From Neostapfia colusana (taxonomy: Eukaryota; Streptophyta; Magnoliopsida; Poales; Poaceae): 64,000 nt of DNA. Both the position numbers and the translations under genes were made by a program. The stretch is from assembly GCA_030760725.1 (NCBI GenBank), contig JASWHV010000019.1, forward strand, positions 31,251,944 to 31,315,943. The letters run 5' to 3'. Below the pieces are notes generated by a model. It was not told where the DNA came from. It saw only the letters and a list, made by a program, of their open reading frames with translations, and did no database searches. Shown here one piece after another: positions 36,907 through 48,533 of the stretch (position 1 is the first letter of the stretch; each line of letters opens with the position of its first letter).

Positions 36907-38001
36907 GCAAGCTCCGGTTTGCACTAACCCTTTTAAAAATTTTATTGTTTTGAGCACTTACTTGAGTACCATTAATCCTTGCATTAGAGTCTTGTTTGGA
37001 AACCCAACTGCATAGCCAAGAAAACCATGGGTTGGGTTTAGGATTGCAAACCCCATTAGCTACTGCAATGCTAAGATAGTGTAGGATTCTGTACAAGTCG
37101 AGTAGTTGGAACTACTCGCGAGCATAGGCTAGAGGCACTCGACTCGGGTAGAGATAGCACATGATACACATGGCAAGAAAAATGAGACCGAGCGGAGAGT
37201 AAGGGCAGCAGGACTTTGGGGCCTGTATGCTATAGCTCCGCTTGTGTCGATTGAGGACCGAGCTGTGTGCGGGCCTGTTGAACAAGCTAGAACAGTACCG
37301 AAGACCTACCGGCTATATGGGAACCTGGAAACTGACGTAACTTGGGTAGCTGGGTATTGAGGAATTGCCCGTCGTTCAGAGGGTAGGTAGAGAGCTCGAG
37401 GTGTAAATCGGCTGGCGGCACTGAGATGCGAGTGCAGAGACCTCTTGCTCAGGACGAAGGGACCAGTTCAATATTTGTCTGACGGGTGAAAGGTTGTTGC
37501 GTATGACGTCCGGGATGGTTGCTGTAGGCAACATCGAGTGCGGGCGTACGTGACGGGTTATTCAGGTAACCCTGCAGGTGTAAATCGATTATAATCGCCG
37601 TCCCTCGCGGTCAGTGAGTACCATTTGTTCACTGTACCGTGACGTAGAAAGAATAGGCTAGTCACATGTTAAAATGTTGCTGATTGAATGATGGGCGTTG
37701 ATTGTTAATGATATGCTGTAGTTTAGAGCTAATTAAAGTTCCTTTTAACTTTGGGCAAAGTATATGAGAGAAATGCGTTTCTTGTTTGATTGCGGCTCTC
37801 TCATGTGCCTTAGCATAAGGTTCTCCACAACCTGCTGCTAAAACTTGAAAGTAAGGTTCCACTAATTAGGCGAGTCCTTTGCAACTTGTTTTTATCTCAT
37901 GTACCCATCACCCCTCATGTAGAAGTTCCATGTTTAGGAAAGATGGGTCAGTCTTGCTGAGCCTTCGTGCTCACTGCTTGTGTTTGAAGCTTTTGCAGGG
38001 T

Positions 38002-38006
38002 TCTAT
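38002..38006. repeat. Target site duplication of E, left copy (tctat)
   Basis: tctat directly precedes the LTR of E; the second copy is at 52622-52626, after the 3' LTR. Confidence 0.93.
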
Positions 38007-41000
38007 TGTAAGGGCCTCAGTTTTGGCACACATTTGAAGTGTTCATCACCACATCACACACCTCATTTGAGGAAAGATGATGAACATAAATGAAGGGCAT
38101 GTAACCACCATCAACATGCTCATTGGAGAACAAACTCACATATTGCAAAAGTGGTATTTCCCACATGTGATATAGGTGGGCTGGACTTATGAAAACTCCT
38201 ACACATTGCTAAGGATGTCCATGCCAAGTTTCACCCAAATTCAAAACCTTTTTGAGGTCATTTTGGGTATAGAAAGAAAGAGGACAGTTTGAAACCACAT
38301 TCAAATTCAAACTGTTTTTATCCCATGAATTTAAAGATGGGAGGAATATTCTTATTCAGCACATTTTTGTGAGCTCACACACCAATTTTCACACCATTTG
38401 GAGTTGATCTTGACATGAGCTAAGTGGGACGAATTCAAACTTTATTTGAATTCAAAATTGAACTTGTGCTGAAATTCACTCAAACCAAACCCAATTTGAA
38501 TTCTATTCAATTCAAATGGCTCAGGGGTGAATAATTTGAATCACCAGGGGTATTATGGGGCTCACTGTTTACAACAGTGGTTAGGAGTAAATTTCAGAGG
38601 TTAAAACCCTGGGTGGGACCTACCTGTCATAGACGGGAGAAGGAGAAACTTGCACCCAAAGTCAGAGTCTCGGTGGGAAATTCCACCGAGCAGCTGCCGG
38701 CTATGCCACCGAGCAGCTACCGACGCCACCAGCTGCTTCCCTCTCCACGCGCTGGCGCCCAGGGCGGCTGGGTCGCGCCCCCACGCGACCGGTACCGCCT
38801 CAGCCGAGCAGGAATCGGTCGGCTTTATCTTCTCGCGGGCAAACCCGAGCAGCGGCATTGTTTCTCGCCACAGCTCTCTGCTCAATCGGGAAAACAAGCA
38901 AAACCATCTCCTCCTTCGTCCCTGAGCTGCTAGACAGCCACCGGAGGTTGCACTCCACATCCTCAACACCAGAAACCCCGAGCTCCGACCTCCTTTGCCC
39001 GAAGACGATCGCCACCGCGGCGACCTAGCCTCAGCCGAGAGTCAGGCGCCCGTGGGCAGCGTTCCACAGGCGTTTTCACGGTCCAGCGAGAGAGGCAACA
39101 GGAGCGCGCGACCACCGTGCTGCTCTCCTCCAAGTTTGGAAGCCAACCGTGAAGAATCAGCAGAGAATTTCCAGTTTTTGCTCCGGCGACTGTAAACCGA
39201 GCTTCCGGTACGGTTTCTTTAAATTCTCGCTCTATGATCTTTCAGAGGTCATCAAATCTTGCACATAGATGCTGGACTAGCCGGCGATCAAGTTCCTTTC
39301 TGCATCCGTAGCGTGAAACTGTCTAGGAGTGACGAATTTCGAGCTTGATCGAGGGCGGTCATGGCGGGCACGGTCGGTCACACGGTGCCGACCAACTTAC
39401 CGCCATCCCTTAACCCTTTTGACACCTTGTCGAGCTTCCTAGAGGCACAGTGATGCTGTAGGGCCATTTGTTCGAGGTGTTGGCGGGTTTAGAAACCACG
39501 GTCGACGGTGTCGAACCTCAACCGGGGCCGCCGCACGTCGCTGAGCTATTTCCGGTCACCCCCAGCCCGACCTGTCACCACCGACGTGTTCCTCGACGTC
39601 GAAAACCCCCTGGCAGCGATTTTCAGACCATGGGAGGTCCGGCAGCGGCGAGCCGGCGAGCCCCGAGTCTGCTCCGGCGAGGTCGGCGGCATTGGCGCGA
39701 TAGAACGGCGGGAGGAAGACGAAGCCGGCTGGCCCACGTGTCAGCGGCTGAAGAACTTAAATCAGGATCGGGTGTGGCCGGGGATCGGCTGTGCTGGCGC
39801 GCAAATACCGTGTGAGCCCCGGTGTGCCGTACACCTCCGCGCTCGACACGTGTGGTATCCCCGGTGTGCCGGACACCTCCGCGCTCGACACGTGTCCCCG
39901 CGGGCCCCGAGAGTTTAAACCTTTCCCCCGATTTTCAGAATTCTTCCAAACTTCAAATCCTCATAACTTTGGCTAGAAAGCTCCAAATCGAGTGAACCAA
40001 TTTTTGTTGGATTTAGCTCTCTGAGCACTTTCCAGAAATACCAAATTCAGCTCATGAAAGTGAATAGTTTTCCAGAATTAAATCCCTAAAATTTAAACTG
40101 TTGGAAATTTTATCTGGAGAACTACTTTATGAAAAATTCTGAAATTTGGCTAAAAGGTTCATTGGAAAATCCCAGAATACCAGTAAAATTTTCAGACTAA
40201 TCTAAGTTCATTTAATTACCCTAATCGGGTGATTAAGAGAACTGCCCTTAGAAAATAGAAAAATGTACAGAAACATTTTTTCAGATTTTCTCAAATCTTA
40301 ATTAGGGCATAACTTTCTGTAGAATTCTTCAAACGACATGAAACCAACTCCATTAGAACCATCTTAAAGTCTAGATTCCAGAAAGTCATGGTTGGAGCCA
40401 TGAAAACCCCTGGAATTATTCAGAGGCTCAAATATTGACCAAGTGGGCTTTTATTTGTACAAGGTGCAAATGAACTTTGTTTCAAATGACACTTGGTCAA
40501 GACTCTGGTTAGGACCCTACCAAGCCACAATAAAAATTTCAGAACCAAAGGGGAGGGCTAGCTAGAGTTAGTAGTAAATAAGTATTCAAGTTTACACATT
40601 GCATTTAAATTTACATGTAGTATTATATTCAACGTGTAGCCATTGAATAAGAGACTCCGGAAGTGCTGGACTTCCTTCTTCCGGACGAAGAACTAACTAC
40701 TGACCAGCAGTAACAAGGCAAGCCCCGGTTTGCATTAACCCTTTTATAAGTCTTACTTTGTTTACATGTGTCATATGAAGTATGATTGTGCATTAGGTAT
40801 AGGATGAATGAAAGCCCACTTGCATAACCAAAGGTTCCTAAAAGAGTGAGGGTAGTGTCTAAGACCTCGAGTAGATAGGCTATGCTTAAAGATTCATAGG
40901 GCTTCGGTACAAGTCGAGTAGTTGGAATCTACTCGCGAGATAGGCTTGGGACGCAAGGGTTCGGTTGAGTGATGTGAGATCACATTGGTAATCAAAATGA

Positions 41001-42096
41001 GACGTGGCAGGGGCTAGGGCGCAGCAAGAGGGAGTCTTGTGTGCGCAGCCCTGTCCGTGTCGATTGAGAACCGAGCCGTGTGCGGCCCATGCTGATCAAG
41101 TTTGAACGTACCGAAGGCATATCGGATATATGGGCCCCGATAAACCGATGTAGCCTAAACCTCCGGGCGTCGAGGCATAACGCACAGATTTATAGGTGTA
41201 GGCTGAGGGCAGCAAGGTGGAAATCTGCCAACGGGCATAGAGAGATGCTCCGTGTGGGGAACCTCCTGCTCGTTTCGGTGCGACCGGTTCGACGTTTGGG
41301 CTGTTGGGTGAAAGGTTGTCCCGTACGACATCGAGTGAGCGTGCTGTGCAGCTCCACGGGTGGGCGTACGTGACGTGCTCTTTGGGTTTCCCTGCAGGTG
41401 TATATCGAGTCGATTCGCCATCCCTCGTGGTGAAGAGTACCACTTGGTCACTGAGTCGTGACGTAGACTAATGTATGAAATATGGTGATTCAATACTGCT
41501 GATATGATATAACATTGTATTGCTACATGTTTGCCACCAAATATTGCTTACTAAATTTCAGCTTCCTGAACTGTTAACTTGTTGCTAAAAGTTGAACTAA
41601 GGATGAACTAGTAGGCGAGTCCATTTGTTGCAGTATGACTACTCTATGTCATTACCCCTCATGTAGAGTTTCATGCTTAGGTGAGTCGGTTAAGCCTTGC
41701 TGAGCCTTCGTGCTCACGGTTGCTGCTTAAGTGTTTTTCAGGTGAGGAGCCACCCACGGACTCAGAGTACGAGTCCACCGGCGAGGGTTACCCTCCGTCG
41801 GGGACCACGGCTGAGTGGGAGCCGTACACGCTGCGCTGAGCTGAAGAGTGCAGCTAGTGTGGGTTGCCCTAGGGCTGGGCAGCCGACTTTTGCTAGATAG
41901 GCGGGCGTGAGTTGTATAGTGTAGACTTCCGCTGTGTAAGATAATTAATATTTTGTAACTGGAGTTTGTACTACTTTGTACAGTTCAGTTGTTTTCCCAT
42001 GTATTATATTGTGTTCTTATGACATGTGTTGTCGGGTGTCGCATCGCGCGGCACCACCCTCTGCGATCCTGGATGAGCGGATTCCGGTCCGCCACA
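38007..42096 (+). repeat. 5' LTR of element E (recombinant)
   Basis: It runs TGTAAGGGCCTCAG...GTCCGCCACA. From left to right it holds a D-like AT-rich start, a GC-rich block (38640-39920) including a 42-bp tandem duplication (39817-39900), the switch to family-1 sequence near 40030, the LTR ORF exon 1 counterpart (40640-40717, with two TAA codons), TATAAG (40745-40750) and the exon 2 counterpart (about 41742-41839). Confidence 0.95.
39817..39900 (+). repeat. 42-bp tandem duplication with G-box/ABRE, E 5' LTR
   Basis: Two copies with a period of 42 each contain CTCGACACGTGT (CACGTG core; ACGTGTC in the second). Families D and H have the corresponding element once. Duplicated promoter-proximal motifs are typical of LTR enhancers. 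Confidence 0.7.
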
Positions 42097-42099
42097 GCC

Positions 42100-42111
42100 T
42101 GGTATCAGAGC
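42100..42111 (+). other. Primer binding site, initiator tRNA-Met (element E)
   Basis: TGGTATCAGAGC, three bases (gcc) after the LTR. Confidence 0.95.
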
Positions 42112-43937
42112 TGCATTGGGGATAGCACAGTACTTAAGGACTACATTATGGGAAACCTTAGGTTACGGTGAGGAATCGGTAGCTGCCCAAGTAAGGACTA
42201 TATTAGTATAGTTACTTAAAGTGGCAAATACTAACCTATGTGTTATAATTCTGAATTTTAATTATGTAACGACGCACCTACGCTCTGGTAAGTATGGTAA
42301 GGAACACCACCGAAAGCGGTTCAATTTCGGTTAGCTCCCCTGACGAGGAACGTGGTTCAGGGATGGAGTCTCACAGCTTGGTGTGAGATGTCAATATGAA
42401 ACTCTTGAACTCTTCATATTCCTGAGTTCATATGCAACGCTGATCCCTAGCGTGCATTAGGCAAGTAAGTGGAGACCCCATCGCGTGGTCAGTAACGCGA
42501 GAGTGTGTTCGTCTGGAAATAGCCAAGGAGGACATACGCAGCGCTTGCCATCGGCGTGCCCTGCAGGGCAGTAGGTGGTATCTGTTGGGTTGATAACATT
42601 CCCAACCGTGACGATCCGTTCATGACATACTCGGGTTCCCCGTCGTGTGGTGTTGAAACACGATCACGTGCATTGAGACGTGACTTAGCTCAAGGACGGC
42701 CGTATGACAATGATACGGGCGTTTGTATTTACTTTCAAATATGGAACTGCCTGAAATGAATAACCATTGAGTGCACCATTATTGTGTGGTCTTCTGCAGG
42801 TACTAACCACGTATGTATCCGTGTAGAAAACGTGTGCGAGAGACCGTTTATTGCCACACTTGAGACGTATATGCCGGTATGATCCGATTAGGATTTTCTT
42901 TTGTGAGGAACGTAGTACCGAGATATTATAGTCATATGCATGAAAATAATAATAACAAGGAATTAAAATCTATAGGTTCAACATTTAGGACCCTGGTTGG
43001 GTATAATAATAGGATAGTGGAGCAGTATAGCCAAAAGACTGAAAAACAGAGTGCTCTGTTTTGGGCAGCAAGTTTGCTGATCTTCAACAGGGCATAACTC
43101 ACCGGTCTTTTAGCCCAGAAAGGTGTGCTATATAGCTCTTGAAAGGTATTTAAGTACTCTACAACTTTGTTGTATACTTCCAGAGCTGAAACTCACCTTA
43201 AGATGGCTAAAATCTCAGAGGAATGTGTACTGTCCAGAACCAGGACAGAGTAGAACATTCTCTGAACTGTTTTGTTTTTCAATGATAACTCCCAGTAGCA
43301 AAACCCAAAAATTTCATATGATACCTCCTTAGAAAGAGTAGAAGATGTGTGATATCTTTGCAATTCAAAGTTCTGAAGTTTCAGCACAGATTTCAGTGGA
43401 AACTCGAATGGAAAACAGCAACTTCCAAGGGAGGTGCTGTTAAAGATTCCTCCAGAAATTCTGCTGATTTTGAATTAGCATAACTTTTTAACCAAAGCTG
43501 ATCTGGGGGCAATTGAATACTCGTTGGAAAGATACTGAAGTTAACTTTAACTTTGGTATTCAACTTGAGTCATGAAAATGCCCAGAACAAGATCAAAACT
43601 TGGAATAGGTAGAAACTGGTCATTCTGACAGAAGAATGACAGTTGAACTCATTGGAGAGGGTGTTGTACCCTAAGGGTGGTATACGTGATGACAACGCGA
43701 TAGTAATGTCTCGTGGTGGCCAAACCTAGCTATGGTGAGCTTCCAAAGTGGAGGTTCATCAAGTTGGATTAAACTAGCTTGTGTTTGGTCTGGTAATGGT
43801 GTAGCTTGTGCAAAGTTATTACATTATCTACTTACGAGATATATCGCATGTTTTTGTTGTCATAATGTTTTTACGCCCATTTTAATTGGACTGCATGCAA
43901 ATGTTGCAGGACTGATGTTAGTGTCGTATGGATGCAG
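42112..43937 (+). other. Untranslated leader of element E with predicted intron 42288-43937
   Basis: It is homologous to the leader of A throughout. Donor CTCTG|GTAAGTATGG is at 42287/42288 (191 nt after the LTR); acceptor GATGCAG ends at 43937, directly before the gag ATG. Short open frames inside are not conserved between A and E. Confidence 0.6.
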
Positions 43938-46900
43938 ATGGTTCGCACTAGGACCACGCACAAGGTAGGTGGCTCTAGCCAAGGGGGAGGCGATGACTCC
44001 CAGCCACCGGCCTACGACAGCACCCCACAGCAGCAGCCACCACCGCCGCCTCCCCTTACTCTAGCGGATGTGATAGCGGCATTGGTGGGAGGTCGTGAGG
44101 AGCAGACCGACCTGCTCCGCACGATCGTGCAGAATACGTCCCAGGCGGGGGGACGTCAAGATAGAGGGCCTCGGGAGCCCCGTGATGTGTCGTACTCGGA
44201 TTTCATGAGTACGCACCCTCCAGTGTTCACCGAAGCTGAGGAACCACTGGAGGCGGACAACTGCCTGCGGACCATCGAGTCCAAGTTCGGGCCGCTCCAA
44301 TGTACGGGGCGGCAGAAGACCCTGTTCGCAGCACAGCAGCTCCACGGTGCCGCTGGTGCGTGGTGGGCGAACTATGTCGCCTCACGTCAGGCTGGCCATG
44401 CCGTGGAATGGCAAGAGTTCCGGGAGGCGTTCCGCGCCTACCACATTCCTCCCGGAATAATGAAGAGGAAGTTCCGAGAATTCTTGGAGCTGAAGCAGGG
44501 CGGGAGGAGTGCCCACGACTACTCCCGTTCCTTCAACCATCTGGCGCAGTATGCGTCAGACTACATCTCCACGGAGGAGAAGAAGAGGGAGCACTTCTAT
44601 CGGGGGTTACACCCCGAAATGAAAACCCATCTCGTTCAGCGGAATCGCGGCACATTCAACGACTTAGTCAATGCCGCGATCATGCAAGAGGACGCTCAGC
44701 GGGAGTTGGCAGCTGAGCAGAGGAAGCGCAGCGCTCCACCTAGCAGCGGTGGTGGCACGCCTCAGAAGTACCGTATGGTGTATCGGACACCATCCGGGCA
44801 GCATTGGCGTCCACCGGCGCGACCTCAACAGTCCGGGGGACGTTCATTCCAAGCACCCCCGTTCCGTCCGCCGATGCCACCACCAAGACAGCAGCAGCAG
44901 CAGACGGTACCCCGGGCGTTTCAACCGCCACAGCGCGCCCCGGGATTCCGTCCACCGATCAGCGGGGGACCGCCCCGTTTCACCTGCTTCACGTGTGGCC
45001 AGGCGGGCCACTTCGCGAAGGACTGTCCCCAGGGGCAGCAGAGCAGCGGGCAAGCCCAGTTCCAGGGCGGTGCTCGAGGCCGACCTCCGGTGAAGAAGGT
45101 TGGTCAGCGGACTGGGGGCATTCGCAACCTCGACAATGAGGACGCCCCAGAGGGAGAGAATGTGCTGGCGGGTACGTTCACTCTCAACCATCAAGCCATC
45201 ATCATACTTTTTGATTCTGGTGCAACCCATAACTTCATAAGTGCATCATATGTGGTTAAGAATCAGCTGGAAACCTTTCCAACCGAGTGTTCTTATATGA
45301 TCTGCTCACCGGGATGAAAGATTTCAGCAACGATGATGGTTCCGAAAGCACCACTGTGCTTAGGTGGGAAGATATATCCCACCACTATGATTATCTTAGG
45401 GGGGCAGAAGATTGATGCAATCTTGGGAATGTCATGGCTAAGTTACCATGGCGCTGTCCTGGAAACACTATCACAGATGGTTCACCTCAACTCCCCATTA
45501 CACCGTCCTCAGTCCCTCCTATTAGATAATCTAGTCCGGGAGGTTTCAGAAATCAACAATACTGAAGCTCTCAAGTTAGAGGACATCCCCGTAGTCCGGG
45601 AGTATCCCGACGTGTTCCCGGATGATCTACTGGGCATGCCACCTGAGCGGGATGTCGAGTTCAAGATCGAGCTTGCACCCGGGACTACGCCCATATCACG
45701 GAGACCATACAAGATGGCTCCAAGTGAGCTGGCTGAACTGAAAGAACAGCTCAATGATCTGTTGAGCATGGGTTTCATTAGGCCGAGTTCCTCGCCTTGG
45801 GGATGCTCGGCGCTATTCGTGAAGAAGAAGGATGAAACCCTGAGGCTGTGTGTGGATTACCGGCCGCTCAACGCCGTCACCATCAAGAATAAGTACCCAC
45901 TGCCCCGCATCGACATATTGTTTGATCAACTTGTGGGTGCAAGTGTGTTCTCCAAGATGGACCTTCGCTCTGGATATCACCAGATAAAGATCCGGGCGGA
46001 GGATATCCCGAAGACGGCCTTCTCAATGAGATATGTATTATATGAATATCTCGTCCTGTCCTTTGGTCTCACAAACGCTCCAGCTCATTTCATGTATCTC
46101 ATGAATTCGGTGTTCATGCCGGAGCTGGACAAGTTCGTGGTAGTGTTCATCGATGATATCTTGGTGTACTCCAAGACAGAAGCTGAACATGCCGAACACT
46201 TGTGGGTCATTCTTCAACGATTACGAGACCACAAGCTCTACGCCAAGTTCAGCAAATGCGAGTTTTGGATCAGCCAAGTGCCATTCTTGGGACATATCAT
46301 CTCCGCAGAAGGCATTGCGGTTGACCCAAGTAAAATAGAGCAAGTGCTGAAATGGAAAGCTCCCACTTCAGTTCATGAAGTCAGAAGCTTCCTCGGGTTA
46401 GCGGGATACTATCGGAGATTTATTCCAAGTTTCTCCAAGCTCGCTAAACCGATGACAGAATTGCTGAAGAAGGGGACGAAGTATATTTGGAACACGGCGT
46501 GTGAAGGAGCCTTCCAAGCATCGGTGAAGCATCTCACAACAGCCCCGGTCTTAGCTCAGCCGGATACAACAAAGCCCTTCGACGTGTATTGTGACGCGTC
46601 CGGTATTGGGCTTGGCTGCGTGTTGATGCAGGAAGGACGTGTGGTCGCTTATGGATCGCGCCAACTTCGAAACCATGAGCAGCATTACCCTACTCATGAT
46701 CTGGAGCTTGCTGCCGTGGTGTTGGCGCTAAAAAGGTGGAGGCACTATCTCCTGGGGAACTTGGTGCATCTCTACACCGACCACAAGAGCTTGAATTACA
46801 TTTTCACCCAGAAGGAGCTGAACATGAGGCAACGGAGGTGGTTAGAATTAATCAAGGACTATGAGATGGAGATTCACTACCACCCCGGCAAGGCGAATGT

Positions 46901-48467
46901 GGTTGCCGACGCGCTGAGTCAGAAATCACATGTCCATCACCTCACCATTACACCGGTGGAGGAGGAAGAGCCAAGTTTATACTTGGTTCCTTATGGATCG
47001 CTGTACAACCTTGCCCTCATCCCTACCATTAGGGAGGACATCATTGCAGCTCAGAAGACGGATAAAGGCATGGCACATCTCCGGAGATGGGTAGACAATG
47101 GGGAGATCAAGTGTTTCCGGAAAGATGAGGAGGGGACGCTATGGTTTACTGACCGCATAGTCATGCCCCGAGATATGGAGTTGAGGAAAAAGATCCTCAA
47201 TGAAGCTCACTTGTCTAAATACTCCATTCATCCGGGCAGAAACAAGATGTACCAAGATTTGAAAAAGAAATTTTGGTGGACACGGATGAAGCGAGAGGGA
47301 GCTAAGTACGTATCCGAGTGCGATACGTGCCGACGAGTGAAAGCTGATCACATGAAGAAATCAGGGCTGCTGCAACCCCTGAAAATTCCAGCATGGAAAT
47401 GGGAAGATGTGAGCATGAATTTCATTGTGGGATTACCCTTAACAGCCAACAAGCATGATTCCATATGGGTGATCGTTGACCGACTGACCAAGTCAGCTCA
47501 CTTCATTCCCGTGCATACACATTTCCATGCCAACCGATATGCGGAGTTATACATTGCCAGGATTCTATGCCTGCATGGTGTACCCAAGACCATAGTCTCA
47601 GACCGAGGTGCATTGTTTGTATCTCGCTTTTGGGAGCAGTTGCACGCTGCTTTGGGTACTAAACTGATTAGGAGCTCCGCCTACCACCCTCAGACAGATG
47701 GCCAGACAGAGAGGGTGAATCAAGTTCTGGAGGACATGTTGAGAGCATGTGCCATCCACCATGGTAGGAACTGGGATAATCACCTACCATTGGCGGAATT
47801 CTCGTACAACAACAGCTATCAGGCGAGTATCAAGATGGCACCCTACGAAGCTCTCTACGGTCGCAAGTGTCGCACCCCATTAAATTGGTGCGAATCCGGT
47901 AAAAGAGTCACATTCGGGGTTGATGTGGTGAACGACGCCGAAGAGCGCGTTCGGACAATTCAAGCCAATTTAAAAGCCGCTCAATCCCGACAGAAGAGCT
48001 AAGCTGATAAGAGGAGTAGGCCGTTGCACTTTGACGTTGGGGAACACGTGTACCTACGCGTGTCTCCGATGAAGGGCGTGCACCGGTTCGGTGTGAAGGG
48101 AAAGCTCGCTCCCCATTTCATTGGACCCTATGCTATCACCGAGAAGTGTGGACCAGCAGCGTATAGATTGGAGCTACCGGCATTTCTGGCTGGTGTCCAT
48201 GATGTTTTCCATGTTTCGCAACTGCGAAAATGTTTGAAGCATACAGCTGCTGTTCCTACCGAAGACATCAGCGAGCTGAAACCGGATTTAACATATGACG
48301 AGTATCCGGTGGAAATTCTTGATGAGAAAGCCCAAACCACGCGTAGAAGAACGTTGTGGTTCTACAAGATCCTCTGGAGTAACCACACCATGGAAGAAGC
48401 GACGTGGGAGAGCGAGGAATTCCTTCGCTCAAACTACCCAGAGTTCATGGCTTCTCAACATGGGTAA
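43938..48467 (+). pseudogene. gag-pol polyprotein of element E, nearly intact
   Basis: One frame of 1509 codons runs from the ATG at 43938 (the in-frame ATG at 43932 falls in the predicted intron). It encodes a Pro/Gln-rich N-terminus (residues 1-50), Gag, a Gln tract, CCHC knuckle (about 347-365), protease (DSGATHNFIS, about 425), reverse transcriptase (FIDD, about 737), RNase H (DVYCDAS, about 881), HHCC zinc finger (about 1088-1136), integrase core and chromodomain (about 1456-1505, WSNHTMEEATWE). Two in-frame stops interrupt it: TGA at 45315 (GGA in A) and TAA at 48000 (TAT in A). The first integrase catalytic Asp, in the SMDF motif, is Asn (47418-47420, residue 1161); the other two, Asp 1222 and Glu 1258, keep DD35E spacing. 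Confidence 0.95.
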
Positions 48468-48498
48468 GTCCCTACTACATCGGTATCTCTTCTTTTGT

Positions 48499-48533
48499 AA
48501 TCTCGGGACGAGATTCTTTTAAGGGGGGAGGAA
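48499..48533 (+). other. PPT-adjacent stem-loop and polypurine tract (element E)
   Basis: AATCTCG-GGA-CGAGATT (48499-48515) is followed by cttttaaggggggaggaa up to the LTR start at 48534. Confidence 0.85.
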
